From contig VLTN01000001.1 in assembly GCA_008330645.1 (NCBI GenBank), positions 806,001 through 870,000 of the forward strand: 64,000 nucleotides of DNA, written 5' to 3'. Of the stretch, positions 1-12,000 are shown one piece after another. Position numbers and translations under genes: made by a program. Numbering within the stretch: the stretch's first letter is position 1; each line of letters starts with the position of its first letter. The notes below the pieces were generated by a model, which was given only the letters and a program-made list of their open reading frames with translations, ran no database searches and was not told where the DNA came from. The stretch comes from Cafeteria roenbergensis (lineage: Eukaryota; Sar; Bigyra; Bicosoecida; Cafeteriaceae).

Positions 1-3000
1 GCGCGGCGAGGCCCGCAGCAGGAGCCGGCGCGAGGCCGACGAGGCCAGGCAGAGCGCCCGACCCCTTCACGACGCCGGAGAGCGAGCCACGCAGCGCAGG
101 GCTGTGACCGGAGACTGGCGCGAGAGCGGGAGCGCCGCTGGCGGCGGGCAGGAGCTGCGCGTGCGTGTCCCCTCCCAGGCGCACCGCTGCACTCGGGTCC
201 ACAGTGGCGGCCCGTGGCGGGCGCACGTACTCCCTGCTGGTCACCAGTACCAGTGGACCAGCCACGCCCTGCGGCATGCTGGAGCTGATTCCCTCTGCCA
301 AGCCGGAGCGAGCGAGCGCGCGGGCTCGGCGGCGCCATCGCAAAAGCGGCTTCAGAATGGACCACGGCCCAGAGTGCGCGGGCTCGACGCCTGTCGGGCG
401 CCGATGCCGCGAACCGCGCGGCCGGCGCTGGATTTGGAACGAGCCCTCAGGGGCGCTTCCCGCTGGCTGCGCTGGCACAGCAGCACCCGGTGCTGCAGCG
501 GCTGCTGCGCCGGACGCCGCGCTGGGTTCGGTTGCCAAGGCTCCGTCGGCTTCCCCTGCACGCGGCGAGTCGTCCTGCTTGCTCTCTGCAAGGTCGCCCT
601 GCTCCGGAGAGGGAGAGGGCGAGGGCGAGGGCGACGACGAGGCGCGGCGCGCCCCCGCAGCATCGTGGCGGGTCCCATGCAGCCGCGCTGCTGCGCTGGC
701 CGCAACTGCGCGTTCCAGACCGCCGTCCTCGGCGTCGCTCTCTGCGCCCGAGTCGGGGTCGCCGTCTTCGACGGCTGCCTCGTCGTCTGACGCACTGCAG
801 CTCGCGCCGGTGGTGGTGCCGTCGCTGCCGTTTGGCGATGACGGGAGCCTTATGGCCGCAGCTGCAGCAGTTCCGGGTTCACGAAGGTCGCCTCCGAACT
901 CGGCGCCCAGAAGGAGCAAGGAGTTGTCCACGATTGAGCACCGGATCAGCGCTCGGTCGGCCTCCGACGTCACCACCGGATCCCCTCGGGCAAGCGCTGG
1001 CATGCCTTCGCTGCCAGGAGCGACGGTGTGCGCCCGCAGGCCCGCCCAGGACCACAGCGCCCTCGACGCCACGACTGGCAGACTCAAGCGCACGTCGCAG
1101 CCTCCGAGACCCTCCGCCCTTGCAGCCTCCTTTTCCGCCCTGGGCTGCAAGACAAGCGCTGCGGCGCCCGGGTCGCTGGCGACAGCCTCAAAGAAGTTCA
1201 CCCGCTCCATCGACGCATCTCGAGTGGCGCCCTCGCCGCCCGCCTCGGCGGCAGCACTGCCGCCCTCGGGAACAGTGGTCGGAAGAGCAGAGTGAGCGAC
1301 CGCGGTTGGAACGTCCACCGTGGGGCGGCGCTGGGCTTCCTCTGCCCTCCTCGCTATGGCCGAGGCCAGTGGGAGGATGGTCGCGAAGTCGGACTGCCAA
1401 GAAGCGCTCGACATGCCCGTGGCCGTCAGGTCCAGGCAAGCCCCGAAACCAGCAGCCAGGGCGCCAACGTCCACGGCGGGGCGAACGGTCGGAATGATGG
1501 CCGCTCGCCGCAGCGAAGCCGCAACTCGGAAGTCGGCACGCGCCGCAGACGCCTGCGCCGACGGCCCGGAGCCCGGCAGGCCTGACTCGGAGCGCACGGC
1601 CGCACCGATCGTCGCCTTGCGCGCCTCCAAATCGCTGAGGGCGTCACCAACGGGACCAAGCGCAAGGGTCAGCGACGTGTCGGCGTCAGAGGGGCGGTCC
1701 GGCGACGAAGCGACCTCAAGGCCGCCTCGCTGAAGGCTGCCGGGCGCAGGCAGCGTCGGCAAGCCCGGGGGTGGCCCGACGCCGGATGCTGCCCGGGGGC
1801 TGGGGCCAGGCAAGGAGAAGGCGACGCCCGCGCCTGGGTCGCAGAGCGCGTCGCCCCAGACCGCGGCAACGGCGGGCACGTGCTCGCACGCACCCAGCAC
1901 GAGAGCTGCCTGCCGGGAGGGCCCGCTGGTTGCTCGGGTCGAGAGCACGCGAGCAAGCTCTGCAAGGGCCCCCGCTCGCCTCTTGGCCCTTGACCCCGAC
2001 GGCTCGCCGCGCCGAAACGCGTCTGTTAGCGCAAGAATCCAAGAGGCGTCGGCTCTTCCGCCGGCCTCGGCCTCGACGCGTGAGCGCAAAAGCGACCAGC
2101 CGTCGGCCGTTGCCATGGACGCAAACGAGTGGATAGCCCTCGAGGCGGCAGCCAGGGCACCAAGCGCGGCACGCTGGGCTTCCGAGCAGTCGTCTGTAGA
2201 GGCCGACGCGGCGCCGAGCGTGTCGAGAACCGTGGCCACCACGCCGCTCAACTTTTGTTCCGCTGCGACAGCGTGCGCGACGAGGACTGGGTTCAGGCGC
2301 CCCACGGCGGCGTCCACGACGGCGGGCTCTACCGTGTCAGCTCGCCTGAGCGCAGCAACGGGCACAGCCACGGTATCCACCGACGGCTGGCCGCTGGCAA
2401 GGACCACAGCCAAGCGAGCCTCGCCGAGCGCGCGGTCCACGGAGCAGAGCAAGCACGCCGGAGAGCTGCTGCTGCTGCTGCTGGTGCTGGTGCCTGGGCT
2501 GGCGGGAGCCGCTTGGGTGGCGGCGGCCACTACTGACGGCTCGAACGGGCCCGAAACAGTCACGGCATCTCCGACGGCCACTGGCCAGGCCGCGGCCGAC
2601 CGGGACATCCCAAGGGACAGTGCTGCCCTCACGGCGCTCAGCGCGGGCACAAGACCGCCAACGCGGTCCGCGGGCCCCGGGCAAGGCCCGAGACCCAGCG
2701 CCGCCCACGTGCGCTGCAGCAGCCAGTCCCGTCCCCGCAGTGGCAGCGACGTTGCGCCGGACCACGAGGAAACAGCGTGCGCCCAGACGCTTGGGCCGGC
2801 GCCCGGCTGCGACATGATGCGCAGCAGCATGCTTCGAAGCTCCGTGGCCAGCCAGTCCAGCGAGGCGGGGTCGCTTAGGGCTGCTGACCTGGAAGAGGGC
2901 GCCCACAACTGCAGCTCCAGCGCGGACTGCACTGCAGCAGCGGTGACAGCCCCGGCCCGCGCGGTGTGCGAGGAGGAGGCGCTGCCAGCTGTTCCAGCCG

Positions 3001-6000
3001 CTTGCTGCTGGCCCGCGGCAGGGACCGGCGAGGAAGGCGCTGGGGACTTGCTGTCCGGAGGCGTGGCCGTGGCCCCTGCAGCTCCCTTGGGGGCTGCAGA
3101 TCCGTCCGCGGCTGCCCCCCCGGGTGCATCGCCGTCGGAGTCGCTCTCTTTGGCCAGTGCAGCGTGTGCAAGGAGCAGCGACAGCCACGTGGCTGGGTCC
3201 GACGACGCGCCGGCAGGCTGCGGGGGGTCCTCGCCTGCGTCGGGGGAAACAGCGGCGCTGGCCCGGCACACAGCCACCGCCTCCTGAACCGCCGAGAGCA
3301 CGAGGCTCCCCTTGCCTGGGTCTCCCTCGGCAGCACCCGCGGCCTTGGGACTGTCCGTCGCTGCGCCCCCCTGTGCCCTGGCCACGGCGCTAGAGAGCGC
3401 CTCCACGGCCAAAGAGCCGGCACGCAGTGTGGCTGCCGCCTGCGGAAGCAGCATGCTCTCCGCCATCAACACCCGGGTTGGGTGAAGAAGCGCCCCAACG
3501 ACCGCGGCCGCCAGCCCCACGCCCGAGCCTCGCGAAGCCAGCTGGCTCGATGCCATGGGTAGCGTGGCCCCTAGCAACGCCACCGCGACTCGGAGCGACC
3601 GGAACGAGTCTTCGCCTCGGGCATGGTCTTGAGGGGAAGGCCTTGCCGCCACGTGCGGGCAGGCCAGCGCTAGGGCGGACCGCTCCACAAAGGGCGCCGC
3701 GGCGTTTGACCCAGCCGCACCGCAAACGCGAGCGAGCAGCCACGACACCAGCGGCGGGACGCGCGAGCCCCCGAACAGGTCCACGGGGCTGAAGACAGGC
3801 CCCGGCGCGGCAGCTGCCCCCTGGCCGGGCACAGCCAGCAGTCCCCCCACAGCCGCGGCCCCGCAGGTCTGGGCAAGGCCCAGCGCAGCCGCAAGGAACG
3901 GGTGGGCCCCCGCCATGCTTCCGCAGCTCGTAATCGCCTTGGCGAGCGCCCTGCCCGCGGCTGCGCTTGCGCCTGCTTGGGGGCTGCGAGCATGGGCCGC
4001 TGGCTCGTCGCTGTCGGGGGGAGCGGCAGCGCACCCGGCGAGGGCCAGCTGCAGGGTCGCGTCGAGCACCGTTGCGCTGAGGGCTCCCTCGCCGAGCCCG
4101 GGCTGCGGCAGCGCGGCAGGAAGCCACGCCGCGGGCGGGTCGGGCGCACGTCCGGCAGCCCAGGCCGCGAAGGGCTTGCTCACCCCAAAGGGCGACGCCC
4201 AGACACGGACACCGGCCAGGCGCGTGACCGTGCCCCCGGCGCGGTTGGCCCGCACGTTCAAGCTGACAAAGCCCACAGGCAGGCCGGGCCGCCACCCGGA
4301 CTTGACGAGCGAAAACGCGTCCAGGACGCTCACCCAGCGGCCTCGGCCTGCGCCCTCCGGCGCGGAGTCGAGGACGTCGTCCTCGGGCAGGTTCCCGGCA
4401 CCGTCTTCGTCCTCCTCGTCCTCCTCGCCGAGCTCATTCCTCAGGCTCCGGCCGCGCCGTGGGGGGCGGAGGACCACTCGCCGAGAGAAGCGCGCGCCGC
4501 CCAGCGCCTCGGTGGGAAGCACGTCCTGCTCGGGGCCGGAGATGCCAGCGTTTGCGGCCGCCATGGCCAAGGCTCGCGAAGGAGCAACGTCGTTTCCCAC
4601 GATGCCCCAAGTGGCACTGTGGGGCTCCGCTCCGGCCACCAAGTCGTGCTTGTGCGACCAGCAGCTGACCCTGAGTTCCTTGGGGCAAGCGGGGTCATTG
4701 GTCGCCCAAACCTCCAAGCACTCGAAGGCGCCAGCCACCCAGTCTGGCAGCGCGATCACAATCCGGGGCTCCACCGCGGAGCTGTCGGGCCGCGAGAGGG
4801 CGCCGCAGATCCAACCGCGCCGCGTGGACAGGTCCAGCGCCCGGTGAGCTGTTGCCGTGCCCGAAGCGCCTCGCGCCGAGCAGGCCGTTGTCACGTCCAG
4901 GACGGCTCGCGGAACCGGCGCTCTGACGCCGTCGCTGGCCTGGAACGCCGAGGCTTCGAGGTTGCTGGCGACAGTGACAGGCCACACGCAAGGGGTGCCG
5001 TCCTCGGCGTCGTCGGCTTCTGTGGCGTCGCCCTCGTCGGTGGGCTGCCCCGCATCGGCCTGTTCAGCGTCGCCGGCCTCGTCAAGTGCCCGAGGTCTTG
5101 CGGCGTGGAGGGCCTGCGCGGCGGCCACCAAGTCCCCGGTAAGGCTTGAAGCGACCGCGACGCGCTCCGGGCCGTGCACGCCGCGCACGCACTGCAGAAG
5201 CAGCGTGAGCAGCGGGGGAAGCTGAGCCCTGGCCGCGCCGTCGGCAGCCGACGCTGCTACGCGCCGTGCGACAGCCCGGCACTCCCCGACCACGCGGGTG
5301 AGAAGGGTGCGCCCGTCCGCCACAGCGGGCGCTGCTGAAGCACCTGCTGCCGCAGCGCCCGCTGCCGCGGAGGGGGACACGGAGTTGTCCGGCGAGTGAC
5401 GGGCATGGACGGGCGCGTGGGACGGATCGTCCGCCGCCCCGAGCGCCAGTGCAAGAGCGGAGTAGGAGGCCAGCGCCCAGTCGGTGGTGTGGCGCGACAC
5501 CCCGATTACGCCAGTGCCAGTTGCCATTTCGCTCGCGGTGGCCGCCACTCCGTCGGCGCTGTCGGAACCCGCAGCGATGCCGCCGCCGGACTGGCTCGCT
5601 GGCAGCAAGGAGGAGAGCGCCGCAAGCGCTCGGGGCCGCAGCGCGGCGAGGCTGCTGCGCCAGGCGCTGGAAGTGGCGCGGACCTCCACAGCACTGACGA
5701 TGGGGTCGATTGCCAGGCCGTGGCACGTCACGAAGGTGAGAACCTGCCGCTGCAGGTCAGCTGGGATGCGGCCGGAGGCGACATGAGGCGGCAGGCGCCA
5801 AGCCTCCGCTGGTCGCAGCTCGAGCAGGCAGAGAGCGCGGTGAAGCACGCCGCCGGCAAGCTTTGCCGCCGCGCGCTTGTCCGTCGTCCGCCGCTCCGCC
5901 TCCAGGATCCACTCGCGAATGCGACGGGCAGCCGAGAAGGCTTCGAGCAACGCCGAGGGCGGGTTGGGAGGGTGCTGCCGCGGCTGAGAGCGAGTGATGG

Positions 6001-9000
6001 GCTGCTGCCCGGCAGACCTGGCCCAGCGGCGCACGGCTCGGAAGTGCTCAATGGCCTCGGGCAGCGCGTGGGCGTGGAGCAGGAGAACTGCCGCGACCGC
6101 CCGCTCCGCCCGGGCAGCCAGCGCGGAGCGCCAGGCCACCGGCTGCAGCCGGCGCATGTCCTTCGACCGGGCCAAGACTTGCAGCGTGTAGCCCCAGTCC
6201 GGGATGGCAAGGCTTTCGCCCGCTGCGGCCGAGGCCGCAGGGGCTAGAGGAGGGGTGGCCTGCACGGGCGTAGCGGGGGCCGATGCCGATGCCGCGAGCG
6301 CGGAGCTGCCGCCGCCCGTCCCAGGCAGGACGGGCGGGGCGACGCTCTTGGCGCCCAGGCTGTCGTAGCAAGCGGTGGCCAGGTCCGCCAGGTCGGAGCG
6401 CTGGGCAGAGGTGCCGAGCGCCATGGCCGCCGTGAAGAGCCGGTGCTCCTCGCGGTCCAGGTCCGCCTGGGCTGCTTGCGCAGCAGCCGCACATGCGCTG
6501 GCGTCGGCGGGCAGCTGGCCGTCCTCGTCGCTGCTGCCAGGCGTGGCCTGCCTTGCCGACCCTGAATCGCCGCTCCAAGCCCAGCCGCCGCTAAAGAGGT
6601 CCAGGCTCGCCCACTGGTCGGGGGTGATGAGCACCGATGCGGCGTTGGCGCCGGACGCCTCGCTCGTCGCTTCTGTCCCCGCAGCTGCCGCAGATGCCAC
6701 TGTTGCTGCTGCCGCCGCCGCCGCAGCCGAGGCAGCCGCAGCCGCAGCCGCTGTGGCGCTCGCTGCGTCATCGCCGACGGAGGAAGAGCGAGCGAGCGCT
6801 GCCGCCGACACATCGGCCACAGAGAGCGGGGCTGGCGCAGTCTCGATGCCCTCCACGTCGGCGAACTTGGCGGCTGCGGGGAGCTTGCTGGGCAAGTCTA
6901 GCGGGTGGGCCACGAGGTCGCTGGCAGCGGCACGCCAGTGCGAGCCCCGGGCCGCGCTCGTGACTGAACGGTGCCTCGGGGCTGGAGGCGCCGCCAAGAC
7001 CTGCATGCTGGGCGCCTCGCCCGACTGCGCAGCGCTGGGAGAGAGCATGAACTCTTGCTCGCTCGCCATGGCTGCCGCGCCCGAACCGCTCGGCGAGTGA
7101 TGCGGAACCACCCCGCCGGCGTTGCCGGCTGCCGAAACTTCTGCAAGCGCGCGGGCCAGCGAGCGGGCGGTCTTTTGAGGCGTGCCCCCAGCAGCCGTGC
7201 TCTGAGGGCGGGCTTCCGGAGACACCGACTCGCTGGACATGCCCGAGGGCAAGGCGAAGAGCCGAGGGGTCAGCGTCACGTCGGGAGCCGGGCGGCCCTC
7301 ACCGTCGCCGGCGTCTTGAGCCTCGGAGGCCGCTGCACCCGCAGCGGCCGAATCGGCGCCCGTCGCCCCAAGCTGCTGTGACGGCGCATCGGCATCGCCG
7401 AAGCGGCCGTCGCCCTCGTCCTCGTCTGCCCAGGCGTCCAGGCTCCGCCTCGGGCCGACCCCCCGACTGGCGCCAGGGTCGTCCTCATGCGCGGCCGTCG
7501 CGCCGAGAGCGAACCCAGAGGGCACCAGAGGTGTGACCCCGGCAGCCCCGATCAGGGGCGAGTCTGGGACCATGTGCGGGCTGGCCGAGCCGCGGTGGCC
7601 TCGCCACGAGGCCGAGCCTCCGGCCCGCCACGCGCTGCCAGGGGACGCCGTTGAACTCGAGGCGGCGTCGCGACGCTGGGCTCTGCTGCCCGCGGCCCCA
7701 CTTCGAGGCGGGGTCCGCATGGCGTACGCGGGCACGGACGCGCCAGTCGAGCTCGAGCGGGCCAGGGGGACAGCCGAGGAGCCGAGCCAGAGCTGCCCGG
7801 GGTCCGGCATGGCGCCGCGCCCTGCCGGGCAGAGCAGCGGGGAGGGCTCCACAGCGGCTGCCCCTGTCGCTGAACGACGGGGCGAGGCCGCCCCTGCCTG
7901 GGCAGCCTGCGAGCTCCCGGAACTCTGGGCCGAGGCCAGCGCTGCAGAGCGCATTGCTCGGGAGGCCTCGGCAGCCGCTGCCGCCCGCTTCACTAACGCG
8001 GAGTGCCGCGCGCGCCGCGACGCGCGGTCGGCCGAGGCGAGCTGCGTGAACCATTCCGCGCCCGCGGGGGCATCGCTCGCTGCCTCGGCCTCGCGAGTGT
8101 TCGCCCTCTTCGAGCCGCTGTCCTCGTCGTCCGAGCCACTGTCGCTGCCCGCGGCGCTGGCCGTCCTGCGCGCTGCCGCGGCGCCGGCAGATTGCGCATC
8201 CAACAGCGCCTTGCATCGCCTGGCCGTGGCTGGGGCAAGCTCAGTTGTTGCCCCGACGAGGGCTGCGGCAATCGACCCGGTTGCCGACGCCAAAAGCCTG
8301 GCAGCCGTGACGGCGGCTGAAGCATGCGCCTCCGCTGAGTCGCCCTCGTCGTCCCGAGGCAAGGAAGCCGCGCACCGCACGACCAGCCCCGCCTTGAGCA
8401 GCGCAGCGCGAGCATCGGCAGCGGAGCGCCGCTCGTCGCCCCCAGAGTTCTCTATGCCACCAATCACCACCGTCACGCTGTCGGCGAGAAGCGTCACAGG
8501 CTGGCCCGGCCAGATATCCCCGTCCGGCGCCCCGTCGGGCGATGCGGTTGCAGAGTTGGCGGAATCGTCCGCGCTGGCCATCCAGCCGGGAAGGGGCGTC
8601 AAATCGGCGGGCCCGACGCCCTTGGACGCGAAACCAAAGTCTCCTCCAGCAGGGTCGCGGCTGCCCTCCGTCGCGCTGGGGTTGAGCGGAAGGAGCCGCG
8701 CCAGCCACGGGCTGAGCCATGCCCCCGCCCCCGACCGGCACGCCTCCTCCGTCTCGCGCGTGAGGGCAACGGCGTCCTCCACACTGATCCAGCGGGGCTG
8801 CGCCACCGGCTGCAGCCGCGAACCGCTGCGAGTCCTGGGGCGGCCGTCGGCGCGCTCCCCGCCGCTGTGGTCGGCCTCCTGCGGCCACTCCCAGTCCGCC
8901 AGCCCCTCTCCCTCGTCGGAGTCGGCGTGGCCGGCAGTGCCGGAGAGCGCGCGCTGCCGTGCGCGAGAGCGCCTGCCGTCGCCGGCGAAGCCTCCGGGCC

Positions 9001-12000
9001 CCTCGGCCTCGGCGCCCTCGGGGGCCGCACTGTCCAGCTCCACGTCTGACAGCTGGGCCTGCGACAGCGCCGAAGGCGACCGCAAGCGCGAGTGCCGCAG
9101 GGGCTGCCCGGCCGCATCCGCAGCAGGTGAGCCGGTGGCTGGAGCAACAGCAGGCAGGGCGACGCCTGCGCGGGGCGGGTCTGGCGCGTCCGTCGCCTCG
9201 CCCGCGGCCGCTTGCGCCGCACTCGCACCGGAGGCGCGCTGCTGAGCCGCCGCACGCGCGCCCGCTGCGACCGTTGCATCGAGCCACTGGTGCGACACCC
9301 CCGCGGAGGAGAGCAGCAAGAGCGCGTTGGGGTCGCGGGACATGGGCACAATGCGGTCGGGGGGCGTCACGTACGGGCCGCCCGCCGGGGTGGCCGGGGC
9401 AGCCGCGCGGGGAAGTGGGGTTTGGTGGTCGGCCGCAGACGGCGCGGCAGCCGTGTCAGCTGGGGAGGTGTCGGGGTTGCCGGCCCCAGGCAAACGGGAA
9501 GGCAGCGCCGGCGGCGAGCGTGTTTCGGGCAGTGCCAAGGAATCTCCCCGCGGCCGCCGGCGGCGCTGCCGCCCTCTCAACGACGCGGACGATGCTGCCT
9601 GAGTCAGCGTGGAGGGGCTCGAGCGCGGCGCGCTGCCCACGAGGTGGCGCCCGGCTGGGGTCGACGGCGGCAAGCGAGACATGGCCGGGGTCCCAGGGCG
9701 GGCCGCTGATGAAGCGAGCCCAACCGGCTGGTTCTGGCGCACCGGCTGGGCGACGGAGGGCAGCCCGCCGCTGCGCACGCTGTCGGCGTCCTCCGGGCGG
9801 GCCGCGGCCGGGGCCGCCGGGGTCGCGAGCAGACCGCCGTCCGAGGCCCATGCCGCGGACGCGGCGTCTGTCGCGGTGCGCCGAAGCTTGCTGGGAAGCA
9901 CAGCCACCCACACGCTCCTGCCGAGCGAGGCCGCCGCCCCGGGCGCCTTGAGGGCCACCGTGAGAGCCTCGGCGCCGCGAGACGACAGGGTGATGGTGAC
10001 GCCGTAGGAGATATTGTCCGTGGCCAGGGGGCGGCTCCACGCGCTGGAACGTCCCTCCTGCGCCTCTCCTGCGTCAGCGCCATCAGCCTGCTCGGCCGCA
10101 GCCCCGTCTCCGGGAGACGCCGCCTCGCTGGCACGTTCCTGGGTCGGAGCGTCCTCGTCGCGCTCGGCAGGGGGCGGGAGCCGCGGCCTGAGCGACGGCT
10201 GGTGCCACGGCCCCGCTCTCGCCGGGCGGCTCGCCGCGGCTGCCGCAGCCCGCTCAGCTCGAATTCTCGCGGCCCCGGCTGGCTCGTCGAACTCGAGGCC
10301 GTCACCAACCACACCTCCCATGCCGTGGGACAGAGAGCGCGTGTCGTGGGCGCTGCTCGCAGCACCTTCCCGCAGCATGGCGAGGTCGGCCCCGCGGCCT
10401 CGGATGGGCTTGGGGTTGACGATGACGGCGCCGGTGGGAGGCGCGGAAGCGACCGACGGGCGCGACCACGGCGACCTTGCCGTCCATACGCCAGTGCGCG
10501 CCGCAGGGGCGTGGGGCGGGCACGCGACGAGAACGAGCGGCGCCTGAGGGGACAAGGGCACGCCACCCTGGCCCGCGTGCCGCGCCACTGGCCACGCCGC
10601 GCTGCTGGCAGTGCCGCCGACCGACAGTGCCCAGAGCGTGTCCCGGCGCATCGGGCCGTCCGGCAGGCAGACGATGGACGTCGCCCCGCGCACGGGGAAC
10701 GGTCGCGGTGGCTTGCCCTCGGCCCGATCGCGAGACGCGTGAGCAGCCTCGCGAGGAGGCGAGAGGGCCCCAGCGGCAGCGAGGGACGACGCGCGCGAGT
10801 GCGCCGCGTCCAGCGCCGCCAGGAGCCGCAGGGAGGCTCCGGCGCGCTTGCTCAGCTCTGGCCCGACGGACAGCGCTGCAGACAGCACGGGTGGTGCCGT
10901 TGCTGCCGCCAGCAGCGCCGCCAAGAGTGGCGTCGCGGACGCTTCGGCGGAGGGCGACGTAGCCGCCGATGCCTGCTTGACGCAGCACCGCGCCGCCGAC
11001 CCTACAGACTCGAATACCCTGCGGAGGGGCTCAGCGGCCAGCGGAGCCGACTCGCGGGACGCACAGTTGGCGTCCCTGCACAGGCTGACGGCATCGCCCA
11101 CAAGCACCGCCGCTGCGAGCCCGAACACGCGCGACGGGGGAGGCGACCGCGACGCGCCCGCAGCCGCGGCTGCTGCTGCCGTGGCGCGATCCAGGACCTC
11201 CCTGGCAGCTTCGGCGACGCGCGGCCAGTCGTCTCCGGAGAGCGCCGGTGCTGCCGACCACGCCGCGAGCGCGCTGGCCGTCCCGGAGGACAGACTCCCA
11301 GCTGCCGCCCGGAAGTACCCAGGCAGCAGCGCGGGGAGGCCAGGCAGCACGCTGGCCGGCCTGGGCCCGCCCGGCCTCGCGCACACGGCGAGAGAGACGC
11401 GGAGGCACGACCACAACTGCGCCTCGGCAAAGTCCGCAACTCCTGCGCCAGTGGTCTCGGCGAGGGCTGCCCGCACCAGGCCAGCGCGGACCGCACCAAG
11501 CTCGCAGACGAGCGCGTTGCAGCGAGCAAGGGCAACCTCTGCTGCGCGCGCGAGGGCCCTGGCCGCGGGGGCAGGAGCCCGGGCGGCCGCGCGGGCGTCG
11601 CGGCCTGGTCCGACCGCTACGGCAGCACCGCCAGCGGCAACCACCCCTGCCGCCTGAGTGCCCGCATGGCAAGCAAGGGTCGCGAGCGCCCGAAGCGCGG
11701 GAGCCCAGACGAGCCGATCGCACGAGGCCTCTCCGCCTGCGTCGGCGGCTTCGAGGGCGGAGTGCCACGCGGAGGGGGGCAGCGGCAGCACTGCTCTGGC
11801 TGGCCACAAGTCCGCTTGCGCTGGAAGCGGCACAGAGCACGCTGCCAGCTCCGCATTTGCTTCTGCCCTGGCGTGGGAGGGCAGCCGTCGGACCGCGCCA
11901 AGCAGGGCGGCGGCAAATGCCAGCGCTGCAGTTGCCCTGTCGGACCACGCCGACGACTCCGCGCGCGCGGCAAGCGCTCTCGCCACCTCCCCCGCCGCTG

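Noticed and set aside
1983-3287. Plus-strand frame with a leucine run resembling a membrane segment
   Set aside because: The leucine run is the antisense of a serine-coding AGC tract in the giant gene.
7533-9245. Plus-strand frame of 570 codons
   Set aside because: Antisense shadow of the giant gene; Ala/Ser/Arg composition without motifs.
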